Shown here: piece by piece, positions 1 through 8,125 of the stretch
How positions within the stretch are numbered: the first letter of the stretch is position 1
How the letters are laid out: each line of letters begins with the position of its first letter
Origin: CALMFQ01 sp964495595
Lineage (GTDB): Bacteria; Pseudomonadota; Gammaproteobacteria; Burkholderiales; SCOH01
DNA: 35,423 nucleotides
NCBI GenBank assembly: GCA_964495595.1
Contig: CAZBWH010000031.1
Location: 1-35,423, forward strand
Direction: 5' to 3'
Notes under the pieces: model-generated
Told to the model about the DNA's origin: nothing
The model's input: only the letters and a program-made list of their open reading frames with translations
Database searches by the model: none
Position numbers and translations under genes: made by a program

Positions 1-140
1 TTACGGGAATCTGAGATCCCGGTATGCCCTCATCCGCTTTGCAACCCCCGTCGAAACCTGGTCGGCCCCAATTTGGATATCAGTGAAGTTGATCCTGAAC
101 GACGAATTTCAAGATCAAGTGAGGAATTATAGCGGCAAAA
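1..140. other. Intergenic edge, no gene called
   Basis: This stretch lies downstream of the minus-strand HAD phosphatase and runs to the window edge. A short imperfect inverted repeat (CGGGA...TCCCG) is visible near positions 4-21. Short open frames cross the region in several phases, but none has a ribosome binding site or a recognisable product. Confidence 0.4.
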
Positions 141-788
141 TCAGAGGTGGTCGATCAATTGCTGTGGGGTGTCGATGCATGCGGCGGCGCCCCAGTGTTC
201 CGGCCGGTCGGTGTCGGCGATGTAGCCGTAGCTGGCGATGACGGGTTTCATGCCGGCGGCGAGAGCGGCTTCTACGTCGCGTTCGGCGTCGCCGATATAC
301 ACGCAGTGGTCGGGGGCGACGCCCAGCACACTGGCGGCGTGCAGCAATGGTCGGGGATCCGGTTTGGCAACGCCGACGGTGTCGCCGCTTACGACGACGC
401 CAGGTGGTACGGACCATGGCAGTGCCGGTACCAGCCGGTCGGTGAAGCGCATGGGTTTGTTGGTGACGACGCCCCAGTGAATGCCGCGGGAGGCCAGTTG
501 TTCGAGCAGGGCGTTGATGCCGTCGAAAAGGGTGGTCAGATCGGCAAAGCTGCTTTCGTAATGGTCAAGAAACCGGTTGCGCAGTGATTCGAATTGCGGG
601 TGGCCGGGTTCGATGCCGAACCCCAGGTGAATGAGGCCACGGGCGCCATGCGAGGCGACGGGACGGATGTGTTCGTAGGCCAACGGTTGCCGGCCTTCTT
701 CCTGCAGCAGTCGATTCAATGCTGCGCCCAGATCCCTGGCTGTATCGGCCAGGGTGCCGTCAAGGTCGAACAGGACTGCGCGGGTCAT
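141..788 (-). CDS. mupP: HAD-family phosphatase, MupP-like (N-acetylmuramate 6-phosphate phosphatase; commonly annotated Gph)
   Basis: This is a 215-residue cytoplasmic haloacid-dehalogenase phosphatase. HAD motif I, DLDGT, is at residues 8-12, motif II is VVTNK at 107-111, motif III is K142, and motif IV is GD at 166-167 with D171. The generic annotation would be phosphoglycolate phosphatase. However, the order mtaD-ubiG-phosphatase matches the Pseudomonas locus in which this gene is mupP, the MurNAc-6-phosphate phosphatase of peptidoglycan recycling. Segments such as WGVVTNKP and YGYI...WGA also resemble MupP as I remember it. The start codon overlaps the ubiG stop by 4 bp (ATGA), so the two are translationally coupled. 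HAD membership is certain; the substrate is inferred, and phosphoglycolate remains the alternative. Confidence 0.8.
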   Translation of the reverse strand: MTRAVLFDLDGTLADTARDLGAALNRLLQEEGRQPLAYEHIRPVASHGARGLIHLGFGIEPGHPQFESLRNRFLDHYESSFADLTTLFDGINALLEQLASRGIHWGVVTNKPMRFTDRLVPALPWSVPPGVVVSGDTVGVAKPDPRPLLHAASVLGVAPDHCVYIGDAERDVEAALAAGMKPVIASYGYIADTDRPEHWGAAACIDTPQQLIDHL

Positions 789-1501
789 GTCGGACTCCGT
801 TGACAGCAGATCATGTAGTTGACTGAGGTGTCGGTGACCAGGCTGTATTGTCTGGTCAGCGGGTGGTAGGTCAGTCCGGTCATGTCAAGGGTGTGCAGGC
901 CAGCATTGCGCGCCATCCGGGTCAGTTCGGATGGCTTGAGGAACTTGCCGTAATCATGGGTGCCTCGTGGCAGCATGCCCAGCAGGTATTCTGCACCGAG
1001 CACGGCATGCAGGTAGGCTTTGGCGTTGCGGTTGAGCGTGGAGAAAAATACGTAGCCACCGGGCTTGACCAGGGTGGCGCAACTGCGAACCACGCTTTCC
1101 GGGTCGGGGACGTGTTCGAGCATTTCCATGCAGGTGACGTGATCGAAGCTGGCTGGCTGGGTGGCGGCGAGGGCTTCAATCGCGATATGTTGGTAGTCGA
1201 CTTTCTGTCCGGATTCGAGCAGGTGCAGCCGGGCAACCTTGAGCGATTTTTCGGCCAGATCGATGCCGGTGACCTGGGCGCCGCTGGCTGCCATGGCTTC
1301 GCTGAGAATGCCGCCGCCGCAGCCGACGTCCAGTACGGTCTTGCCGCTGATCGAGGCGTGGCGGTCGATGTAGGCCAGACGCAAGGGGTTGATCTCGTGC
1401 AGGGGCTTGAATTCGCTGTCTGCGTCCCACCATTTGTGGGCCAGTTCGCTGAATTTGGCAATTTCGCCGGCATCGACGTTGGGTGTGCTGGTGTCTGTCA
1501 T
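785..1501 (-). CDS. ubiG: Ubiquinone biosynthesis O-methyltransferase UbiG
   Basis: This is a 238-residue class I SAM-dependent methyltransferase. UbiG carries out both O-methylations of the ubiquinone ring, at the membrane-associated biosynthetic complex. The N-terminus (FSELAHKWWD, residues 17-26, then a PLHEINPLRL segment) is diagnostic for the family. The SAM-binding motif I, LDVGCGGG, is at 57-64, and EMLEHVPDP at 126-134 is the post-I acidic motif. Length is normal for UbiG. It overlaps the deaminase gene upstream and the phosphatase gene downstream by ATGA junctions, so all three are read as one transcript. The reaction by-product S-adenosylhomocysteine is a likely substrate for the upstream deaminase. 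Confidence 0.95.
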   Translation of the reverse strand: MTDTSTPNVDAGEIAKFSELAHKWWDADSEFKPLHEINPLRLAYIDRHASISGKTVLDVGCGGGILSEAMAASGAQVTGIDLAEKSLKVARLHLLESGQKVDYQHIAIEALAATQPASFDHVTCMEMLEHVPDPESVVRSCATLVKPGGYVFFSTLNRNAKAYLHAVLGAEYLLGMLPRGTHDYGKFLKPSELTRMARNAGLHTLDMTGLTYHPLTRQYSLVTDTSVNYMICCQRSPT

Positions 1502-2907
1502 GGGTATGGCTTCAGGATTGGATCGTGGCTGGGGGTGTCGCTACTGGTGGGCAAGGGGCCAGGATGCAACGGGGGTGACGAATCGGTTGCCGGTTGCTTG
1601 CCGATGCGCTGGTGCCACCAACGGGCCTTGCCGGTCAGTTGCGGCAGGTTGAGCCGGACGGGTTGCCGGTCGGTCAGCAGTGGGTTGCCGTTTACCCAGC
1701 AATCGTTGACCTGATGGCGTTCCAGGCAGTACACCAGATGGGAGATCGGGTCGAAGCAGGGTAGGGCTTCGATGTTGTCGACGTGGACGCTGATCAGGTC
1801 TGCCGCCTTGCCGGTTTCCAGCGAGCCGATCTGATCCTGCAGGCCCAGTGCCGCCGCGCCATTGAGCGTGGCCATCTGCAATGCCTGCCAAGCGGGCACG
1901 GCATCGGCGCGGCCGGTGGCGACTTTGGCGAGCAGGGCGGTGCTGCGCATTTCGGTGAACATGTCGAGGCGGTTGTTGCTGGCGGCGCTGTCGGTGCCGA
2001 TGCCGACATTGACTCCGGCGGCAAGTAGCGCGCTGACCGGTGCGATGCCGGAGGCCAGCTTCATGTTTGAGCTGGGGTTGTGGGCGACATGGCAACCGTG
2101 TTCGGCCAGCAGGGCGATCTCGGTATCGTTCAGGTGAACGGCGTGGACGGCCAGAAAATCGGGTGACAGCAAACCCAGCGACTTCAGTCGTGCCAAAGGG
2201 CGCATGCCGTACTGGGCGATGCTGTCGCTGACTTCGAGGGCGGTTTCCTGAACATGCATGTGCACCGGCATCTGCAGTTGTCCGGCCAGGGTGACAATGC
2301 GCTCGAATGTGCTGTCGGAGACCGTGTAGGGTGCGTGCGGAGCCAGGGAAAACTGCAGTAGCGGTTCGTGCAGGAAGGCGTCGCGTGCCGCCAATGCCTT
2401 GGCGATGTAGTCGTCGGCGTCGCTGGCGTAGCCGCTGGGAAACTCCAGGATCGCGGCACCGATGCAGGCGCGCATGCCGGATTGCAGTGCGGCGCGGGCG
2501 ATGGCCTCGGGGAAGAAATACATGTCGTTGAAGCAGGTGGTGCCTCCGCGCAGCATCTCGGCGCAGGCGATCAGGGTGCCGTCCTGAACGAATTCGGCGC
2601 TGAGGTGGCGGCCTTCGGCCGGCCAGATGTGCTGCTGCAGCCAGGTGTCCAGCGGCTGGTCATCGGCCAAGCCACGCAGCAGGGTCATTGCCGAATGGCC
2701 GTGCAGGTTGACCAGTCCGGGGCAGACGATGTGCTGCAGCCGTTCTACCGTCTGGCGTGCCTGCCAGCACCGCCGGGCTTCGGCGGTGGGCAGCAGGCCG
2801 ACGATCCGGCCGGCGTCGATGGCGATGCTGTGTTCGGGCAACACGGCTCCGGCCGGCACCACCGGCACCACCCAGCCGGCGTGGATCAGGGTGTCGACAA
2901 GCGGCAT
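1498..2907 (-). CDS. mtaD: TRZ/ATZ-family deaminase, 5'-methylthioadenosine/S-adenosylhomocysteine deaminase
   Basis: This is a 469-residue amidohydrolase-superfamily protein with a metal-dependent barrel. Metal and catalytic residues are visible in order: HGH (H69 and H71), HMHVQET with H216 and H218, E221, the VHAVH strand around H255-H258, HNPSSN at H276, and GTDSAASNN with D306. This pattern fits the MtaD group, which deaminates methylthioadenosine or S-adenosylhomocysteine to the inosyl forms. The C-terminal tail of about 30 residues is proline-rich and probably disordered. It starts 6 bp after the aminotransferase stop and overlaps ubiG by 4 bp. Substrate choice within the TRZ/ATZ family cannot be proved from sequence; pairing with a methyltransferase supports SAH or MTA. 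Confidence 0.88.
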   Translation of the reverse strand: MPLVDTLIHAGWVVPVVPAGAVLPEHSIAIDAGRIVGLLPTAEARRCWQARQTVERLQHIVCPGLVNLHGHSAMTLLRGLADDQPLDTWLQQHIWPAEGRHLSAEFVQDGTLIACAEMLRGGTTCFNDMYFFPEAIARAALQSGMRACIGAAILEFPSGYASDADDYIAKALAARDAFLHEPLLQFSLAPHAPYTVSDSTFERIVTLAGQLQMPVHMHVQETALEVSDSIAQYGMRPLARLKSLGLLSPDFLAVHAVHLNDTEIALLAEHGCHVAHNPSSNMKLASGIAPVSALLAAGVNVGIGTDSAASNNRLDMFTEMRSTALLAKVATGRADAVPAWQALQMATLNGAAALGLQDQIGSLETGKAADLISVHVDNIEALPCFDPISHLVYCLERHQVNDCWVNGNPLLTDRQPVRLNLPQLTGKARWWHQRIGKQPATDSSPPLHPGPLPTSSDTPSHDPILKPYP

Positions 2908-2913
2908 GCCGGA

Positions 2914-4146
2914 TCAGCCTGCTGTGGCGAGCGGCTGCGGCGCCACCAGCGATTGCTGGGCGTAGGCGCGGTAGGCTTCGGCAACGGCCGCGCCCGGCTC
3001 GCAGCCATGGCCCTGGCTGAGCAGCACCGTTTCCAGTGCGGCCAGACAGGCCACTACGTTTTCCACCCGGCTTGAGTAACCCATCAGGCCGATGCGCCAG
3101 ATCTTGCCGGCCAGGTCGCCCAGCCCGGCGCCGATTTCGATGCCGTGCTGCTGCAGCATGGCGGTGCGCACCTGCTTGTCGTCCATGCCTTGCGGGATGT
3201 AGACCGAATTCAGCTGGGGCAGTCGGGCGCCTTCGGCGACGACGTAATCAATACCCAGCGCCCGCAGGCCTGCCTTGAGCGCCTGATGATTGCTGTCATG
3301 CCGCGCCCAGGCTTGCTCCAGTCCTTCCTGTTGCAATACGAGCAGCGATTCGTGCAAGGCATACAGGCTGTTGGTCGGTGCGGTGTGATGATAGGTCCGG
3401 GTGGTTTCTCCCCAGTAACCCAGCAGCAATTTGAGGTCGAGGAACCAGCTCTGGCATTTCTGCTGGCGGTCTTTTACCCGTTCGACCACTCGGTCGCTGA
3501 AGGTGATGGGCGACAGTCCTGGTGTGCAGGACAGGCATTTCTGGCTGCCCGAGTAAACGGCATCGGCGCCCCATTCGTCGACGTGAACCGGCACTCCGCC
3601 CAGCGAGGTGACGGTATCGACGATGGTCAGGCAGCCATGCTTCTGTGCCAGGGCGCACAGCGCCTTGGCGTCGGACAGCGCGCCGGTGGAGGTTTCGGCG
3701 TGGATGAAGGCCAGCACCCTGGCGTCCGGGTGTTGTTTCAGTGCGGCTTCCACCTTGTCCGGGTCGACCGGGGTTCCCCAGGTGTCGTCGACGATCACCG
3801 GAATGCCTCCGCAGCGCTCGACGTTTTCCACCATGCGGCCGCCGAACACGCCATTGCGGCAGACGATGACCTTGTCGCCGCGGTTGACCATGTTGACAAA
3901 GCACATCTCCATGCCGGCCGAGCCGGGGCCGGATACCGGGAAGGTCAGCGCATTGCGGGTCTGGAAAGCGTATCGCAGCAAGGCTTTCAGTTCATCCATC
4001 ATGCCGACGAAGCTGGGGTCGAGATAGCCGATGGTCGGCTTGGCCAGCGCCTGGAGCACGCGGGTGGAAATGTCCGACGGGCCGGGTCCCAGCAGGCGTC
4101 GTTGTGGCGGCTGATAGGCCTGGGGGGCAATTTCGGGTGGCAGCAT
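2914..4146 (-). CDS. PLP-dependent aminotransferase, alanine/serine-glyoxylate (AGXT) class V
   Basis: This is a 410-residue fold-type I class V aminotransferase. The N-terminal LLGPGPSD at residues 18-25, SGPGSAGME at 72-80, D177 (pyridine contact, VDTVTSLGG) and the Schiff-base lysine K203 in SGSQKCL are typical of alanine-glyoxylate or serine-pyruvate transaminases. An open frame extends another 167 codons upstream, but ATG at 4146 has a strong GAGGAGG ribosome binding site ending 9 nt before it and matches the family N-terminus, so the longer form is rejected. It is the first gene of the minus-strand operon leading into mtaD. Amino donor and acceptor (alanine, serine or glyoxylate) cannot be fixed from sequence. 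Confidence 0.9.
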   Translation of the reverse strand: MLPPEIAPQAYQPPQRRLLGPGPSDISTRVLQALAKPTIGYLDPSFVGMMDELKALLRYAFQTRNALTFPVSGPGSAGMEMCFVNMVNRGDKVIVCRNGVFGGRMVENVERCGGIPVIVDDTWGTPVDPDKVEAALKQHPDARVLAFIHAETSTGALSDAKALCALAQKHGCLTIVDTVTSLGGVPVHVDEWGADAVYSGSQKCLSCTPGLSPITFSDRVVERVKDRQQKCQSWFLDLKLLLGYWGETTRTYHHTAPTNSLYALHESLLVLQQEGLEQAWARHDSNHQALKAGLRALGIDYVVAEGARLPQLNSVYIPQGMDDKQVRTAMLQQHGIEIGAGLGDLAGKIWRIGLMGYSSRVENVVACLAALETVLLSQGHGCEPGAAVAEAYRAYAQQSLVAPQPLATAG

Positions 4147-4192
4147 GATGGTGATCCTCCTCGTTGGGTCCGGCTGGGTGGGTTTGGTGCCG

Positions 4193-4221
4193 GTATAGTA
4201 TGTCGGTGCCGCGCCTGCCAA
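4193..4221 (-). promoter_or_regulatory. Candidate sigma70 promoter for the aminotransferase-mtaD-ubiG-mupP operon
   Basis: Read on the minus strand there is TTGGCA at 4221-4216. It is followed by CTATAC at 4198-4193 with a 17-bp spacer, or by the overlapping TACTAT at 4200-4195 with 15 bp. It lies about 45 bp upstream of the ATG at 4146. This is a sequence match only. Confidence 0.4.
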
Positions 4222-4344
4222 GCAGCAGACTGCAGGCTGGGCAGGATCGTAAACCGGTTCGCTCCGGCTGGCCAGCCCTGCCTGTTGTTGAGGCCGTTCA
4301 GCAGCGAGGCGGATTGGCTGGATGCAAAAGCCGGGCTCACGGGT

Positions 4345-4350
4345 TACAAT
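4345..4350 (+). promoter_or_regulatory. Candidate -10 element of the cobalamin operon promoter
   Basis: TACAAT stands about 9 bp before the first base of the riboswitch P1 stem, exactly where transcription should begin if the aptamer sits at the 5' end of the mRNA. The -35 position, 17 bp upstream, has no good match. Confidence 0.45.
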
Positions 4351-4358
4351 CGCCGCCT

Positions 4359-4512
4359 TCGAGGTGCCAGCGTAGTGCTGGTGAAACGGGAAACAGGTGT
4401 GATGCCTGTGCTGCCCCTGCAACGGTAAGCAAGTGTGGGCCGGCGTGATGCCACTGCGGTTAGCCGCGGGAAGGTGCCGGTCAAGTCTTGCGAGCCCGGA
4501 TACCGGCCTCGA
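4359..4512 (+). ncRNA. Cobalamin (adenosylcobalamin) riboswitch aptamer
   Basis: The conserved cobalamin-riboswitch blocks occur in the right order. There is a P1 5' strand with GAGGTGCC at 4361-4368. A B12-box core, GCTGCCCCTGCAACGGTAAG, begins near 4410. GCCACTG is at 4450-4456, GGGAAGG at 4468-4474, and the closing GAGCCCGGATACCGGCCT ends near 4509. P1 can form six perfect pairs, 4359-4364 with 4507-4512. An ACAGG/CCTGT stem flanks the loop before the B12 box. It stands 161 bp before btuB and should repress the nine-gene uptake and assembly operon when adenosylcobalamin is plentiful. Confidence 0.93.
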
Positions 4513-4673
4513 TAGGTCTGCCAGAGCAGGCCTGACATTGACGCGCGGCAGGGAGCACGTGGCGGGTGTGCCTTCTGCGTGTGGTTCTGCCGTGGTCTCC
4601 CGTGAAGCAAGCAGCCCTGTCGGCGCGGTTTGAATAAACCGCTGCACAGTGGGTGCGGCTCGCGGAGAATGTA
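4513..4673 (+). promoter_or_regulatory. btuB leader: probable riboswitch expression platform
   Basis: This segment between aptamer and btuB has no coding support. It holds a 7-bp stem, AGGTCTG with CAGGCCT (4514-4520 and 4527-4533, one G-T pair), and a perfect 7-bp stem, GCGGTTT with AAACCGC (4625-4631 and 4636-4642). Neither is followed by a T-run, so a classical intrinsic terminator is not apparent. Control of translation or Rho-dependent termination is the more likely mode. The btuB ribosome binding site GGAG is at 4664-4667. Confidence 0.5.
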
Positions 4674-6554
4674 ATGATCGTTCGTGGTAATCCTTTGGCC
4701 TGTCTGGCCGCTTTGCTCCCTGTTTTTTCCCTGCCGGCGCTGGCTGGCGATGTTGTCGAATTGCCGGAGATGGTCGTCACTGCGGCCCGGATTGCGCAGC
4801 CGCAGCGTGAGGTGGTCGGTGACGTGACCGTGCTCGACCGTGCCGTGCTGGACCGGTATCGTGGCCGGTCTCTGGCCGAGTTGCTGGCGGGACTGCCAGG
4901 TGTGCAAGTCAGCCAGAATGGCGGCCCTGGCAAGCAGGCGGGCCTGTTTCTGCGCGGCACCAACCCACACCAGACGCTGGTCTTGATCGACGGTATCCGG
5001 TTCGGCTCGGCGACTTCGGGCGGATCGGCAATTCAGCATCTGCCGCTGGATCAGGTCGAACGCATCGAAATCCTGCGCGGCCCGGCCGCCAGCCTGTACG
5101 GCCCGGATGCCATCGGCGGCGTGATCCAGATTTTCACCCGCAAGGGCCAGGCCACGCCCGGCGGCAACGCCAGCATCGGCATCGGCAACAACGGCGCACG
5201 CCAGGCCAGCGCCAACATCCACGGCCAGCTTGGCGCCACTCGACTGGCTCTGGGCCTGGCGCACAGCGAAACCGATGGCAACAACGCGCTGCGCAATCCC
5301 GCCAACAGCAGCTACAACGGCGACCGCGACGGCTACCGCAACAGCAGCGCCAGCCTCAACGCCAGCCACATGCTGAACCAGCAGCATGAAATCGGCACCA
5401 GCCTGTTGCTGTCGCGCGCGACCAACCATTTCGACAGTTACCTGTTCGACATGACCACTTTCGAATCGGTGGCGCAGGACTACGATTACCGCGACCGGAG
5501 CCGCCAGGGCGCCGCCAGTGTCTGGAGCCGCCACCAGCTCGGCGAACGGCTGACGGTAAAACTGCAGGCCGGCGGCAGCCTCGACGACAGCGACAATTAT
5601 TCGCCGGTATCCAACGCCGACCGTAGCGACCACATCGACACCTTCACCACCCGCCAGCAACAGCTGAGCTGGCAGAACGAGCTGAAACTCGGCGCCGGCA
5701 CGGCCACGCTGGGACTGGAAACGCTGTCGCAGCGAGTGGGCGGCACCACGGCCTACGAGGTGAACCGTCGCCGCATCAACAGCGCGCTGGCCGGTTACCT
5801 GGCCCATTTCGACCGCTGGACGCTGCAGACCAATCTGCGCCACGACGACAATTCACAGTTCGGCCGCCACACCAGCGGCCAGGCCGGTGCCAGTGTCGAT
5901 GTCGGCAGCAGCTGGCAACTGGGCGGCAACATCGGCACCGGTTTCCGCGCGCCGAATTTCAACGAACTGTATTACCCCGGCTTCGGCAATGCCGAGTTGA
6001 AGGCGGAGAAATCGTCCGGCGGCGAATTGTTCGCCCGCTACAATCAACACAAATTCGACAGCCAGCTGACGGTATACCGCACCCGCTTCCGCGACCTGCT
6101 GCAGTACGATGCCGCACGTTACACCACCGGCAACATCGGCCGTGCCCAGATCAACGGCGCGACGCTGAAACTCGACTGGCAACAGGGCCTGTTGCAGCTC
6201 GGCGGCCAGATGGACTGGCTGCGTGCGCGAGACCGCTCCGGCGACAAGAATCAGGGCAACCGGTTGCCACGCCGCGCCGACCGCGCCGCCAGCGCCTATG
6301 TCGGTCTGCAGCAGGACGGCGTTCAGGTGCGGCTGGAGCTGCAGGCACAAGGCAAACGTTACGACGAGGCAGCCAACAGCAAGCTGCTGGCCGGTTACAC
6401 GGTTGCCAACCTGCACTTCAGCACCCGGCTGGACCAGGACTGGCAGCTGGCATTGCGGCTGAACAATCTGGCCGACCGCCAGTACGCCACCGCGGCCGAC
6501 TACGCCGCCCCGGGCCGCAACGGCCTGCTCAGCCTGAGCCGGCAGTTCAAGTGA
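4674..6554 (+). CDS. btuB: TonB-dependent vitamin B12 receptor BtuB
   Basis: This is a 626-residue outer-membrane receptor that brings cobalamin into the periplasm using TonB energy. The signal peptide covers about residues 1-24 (PALA then GD). A TonB-box-like segment ELPEMVVTAARI follows, then the plug domain with VLIDGIRFG near 110, and then the beta-barrel rich in N, Q and aromatic residues. The start is ATG 4674, 6 nt after GGAG; an in-frame GTG at 4653 lies upstream but has no such site. It is the first gene behind the cobalamin riboswitch. The protein ends in ...RQFK: the usual terminal aromatic residue is followed by one lysine, because the stop overlaps the cobU start. Confidence 0.95.
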   Translation: MIVRGNPLACLAALLPVFSLPALAGDVVELPEMVVTAARIAQPQREVVGDVTVLDRAVLDRYRGRSLAELLAGLPGVQVSQNGGPGKQAGLFLRGTNPHQTLVLIDGIRFGSATSGGSAIQHLPLDQVERIEILRGPAASLYGPDAIGGVIQIFTRKGQATPGGNASIGIGNNGARQASANIHGQLGATRLALGLAHSETDGNNALRNPANSSYNGDRDGYRNSSASLNASHMLNQQHEIGTSLLLSRATNHFDSYLFDMTTFESVAQDYDYRDRSRQGAASVWSRHQLGERLTVKLQAGGSLDDSDNYSPVSNADRSDHIDTFTTRQQQLSWQNELKLGAGTATLGLETLSQRVGGTTAYEVNRRRINSALAGYLAHFDRWTLQTNLRHDDNSQFGRHTSGQAGASVDVGSSWQLGGNIGTGFRAPNFNELYYPGFGNAELKAEKSSGGELFARYNQHKFDSQLTVYRTRFRDLLQYDAARYTTGNIGRAQINGATLKLDWQQGLLQLGGQMDWLRARDRSGDKNQGNRLPRRADRAASAYVGLQQDGVQVRLELQAQGKRYDEAANSKLLAGYTVANLHFSTRLDQDWQLALRLNNLADRQYATAADYAAPGRNGLLSLSRQFK

Positions 6555-7063
6555 GCGGCGAGCTGATTCTCGGCGGCGCGCGCAGCGGCAAAAGCGGCTA
6601 CGCACTGCAACAGGCACTGGTGCAGACTGCGCCGGTATGCTGGATAGCCACCGCCGAGGCCGGCGACGCGGAAATGGCCGAGCGTATCCAGCGGCACCGG
6701 GCCGAACGCCCGGCGCACTGGACCACGCTGGAAGCGCCGCTGCAGCTGGCCGCAGCGCTGCAGGCCTGCCGCGGCCGGCCAACGGTGGTCGACTGCCTGA
6801 CCCTGTGGCTGGCCAACTGGCTGTGCCGCGACGATACGGGTGGCTGGCCGGCCGAACGCCGGGCGCTGCTGGCGGCCATTGCCACACATGACGCACCGCT
6901 GTACCTGGTCAGCAACGAAGTCGGTTTCGGCATCGTGCCGGACAACGCGCTGGCGCGGCGCTTCCGCGACGAAGCCGGCCGGCTGCATCAGGACATTGCC
7001 CGACAGATCGAACAGGTGACCCTGGTGGTTGCCGGTATCCCGCTGCAAGTGAAAGGACGATAA
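6551..7063 (+). CDS. cobU: Bifunctional adenosylcobinamide kinase / adenosylcobinamide-phosphate guanylyltransferase
   Basis: This is a 170-residue cytoplasmic nucleotide-loop enzyme. It phosphorylates adenosylcobinamide and then adds GMP to give AdoCbi-GDP. The P-loop GGARSGKS is at residues 8-15. RHRAERP at 48-54 carries H49, the position of the guanylylated histidine region in CobU. DCLTLWLANW at 81-90 and SNEVGFGIVPDNALARRFRD at 121-140 are the family signatures. Length is slightly under the usual 180 residues. The start is GTG, overlapping the btuB stop by 4 bp. It is followed directly by cobT. Confidence 0.95.
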   Translation: MSGELILGGARSGKSGYALQQALVQTAPVCWIATAEAGDAEMAERIQRHRAERPAHWTTLEAPLQLAAALQACRGRPTVVDCLTLWLANWLCRDDTGGWPAERRALLAAIATHDAPLYLVSNEVGFGIVPDNALARRFRDEAGRLHQDIARQIEQVTLVVAGIPLQVKGR

Positions 7064-8125
7064 ATGGTACTCGAATCAGGCTGGTGGCAGTCCCCGGTTA
7101 AATCCTGCGACCTTGCGGCGCGCGAAGCCGCCGCCGCGCGGCAGCAACAACTGACCAAACCGGCCGGCTCGCTCGGCGAGCTGGAAACCATCGCCATCCG
7201 GCTGGCCGGCATGCAGGGCCGGGTGTGCCCGCAGCTGCACACACCCTGGATCAGCATTTTTGCCGCCGATCACGGCGTGGTCGCAGCCGGCGTATCTGCA
7301 TTCCCGCAGGCGGTCACCGGGCAGATGGTGGCCAATTTCGCCAATGGCGGCGCGGCGATCTGCGCGCTGGCGCGGCAGATCAATGCCCGCTTTGAAGTGA
7401 TCGACGTCGGCGTAGCCGGCGATACCAGCGCGCTGGGTGGCGTGCTGCAAGACAAATACTGCGCCGGCAGCGCCAATTTCCTGCAGCAGCCGGCCATGAC
7501 GGCGGATCAGCTGGCAGCGGCGCTGGCTGCCGGCCAGCGTGCGGCCTTGCGCGCACGGCAGGCCGGTGCCGATTGTTTCATCGGCGGCGAAATGGGCATC
7601 GGCAACACCACCAGTGCCGCGGCGCTGGCCTGTGTCTGGCTCGATGCCGCACCGACCCACCTTGCCGGCCCCGGCACCGGGCTGAATGCCGCCGGCGTGC
7701 GCCACAAAGCAGCCGTGATCGACCAGGCGCTGCAGCGGCATGCCGCGGCGCTGAACACACCACTGACCACGCTGGCGGCGCTCGGCGGGCTGGAAATCGC
7801 CGCCTTGACCGGCGCCTATATCGCCGCGGCGCAAGCCGGGCTGCCGGTGCTGGTCGACGGTTTCATCAGCAGCGTCGCCGCACTGGCGGCGGTACGGATC
7901 AACCCCGATGTGCGCGACTGGCTGCTGTTCGGCCACCAGTCCGCCGAACCGGCGCATGCGCAGGTGTTGCAGGCGCTGGACGGCAAACCGCTGCTGCAGC
8001 TGGGCATGCGGCTCGGCGAAGCCAGCGGCGCGGCGGCGGCATTCCCGCTGCTGCAGCTGGCCTGCGCGTTACACGCGGAAATGGCGACCTTTGCCGAAGC
8101 CGGCGTCAGCGGCAAGGATGCTTGA
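7064..8125 (+). CDS. cobT: Nicotinate-nucleotide-dimethylbenzimidazole phosphoribosyltransferase
   Basis: This 353-residue cytoplasmic enzyme makes alpha-ribazole phosphate from dimethylbenzimidazole and nicotinate mononucleotide, activating the lower ligand of B12. Family motifs are LTKPAGSLG (30-38), AADHGV (68-73), GGEMGIGNTTSA (174-185), AGPGTGL (201-207) and the catalytic glutamate E319 in GEASGA. Length is normal. The ATG follows the cobU stop with no gap, preceded by AAAGGA. The next gene starts 8 bp inside its 3' end. No bluB or other DMB-synthesis gene is in the window, so the lower base must come from elsewhere. Confidence 0.96.
   Translation: MVLESGWWQSPVKSCDLAAREAAAARQQQLTKPAGSLGELETIAIRLAGMQGRVCPQLHTPWISIFAADHGVVAAGVSAFPQAVTGQMVANFANGGAAICALARQINARFEVIDVGVAGDTSALGGVLQDKYCAGSANFLQQPAMTADQLAAALAAGQRAALRARQAGADCFIGGEMGIGNTTSAAALACVWLDAAPTHLAGPGTGLNAAGVRHKAAVIDQALQRHAAALNTPLTTLAALGGLEIAALTGAYIAAAQAGLPVLVDGFISSVAALAAVRINPDVRDWLLFGHQSAEPAHAQVLQALDGKPLLQLGMRLGEASGAAAAFPLLQLACALHAEMATFAEAGVSGKDA

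Noticed and set aside
1..132. A partial gene entering from the left edge on the plus strand
   Set aside because: The frame is open to 132, but the peptide is not recognisable and the composition is not distinctive, so it could be chance.
4147..4647. Extended N-terminus of the aminotransferase (577-residue version)
   Set aside because: The extension overlaps the cobalamin riboswitch on the other strand and has no family similarity. The ATG at 4146 has a strong ribosome binding site.
4344..5843. A 499-codon minus-strand frame across the riboswitch and btuB
   Set aside because: It is antisense to a riboswitch and a plug-barrel receptor that are both strongly supported. Its low-complexity alanine, valine and glycine content is a shadow signature.
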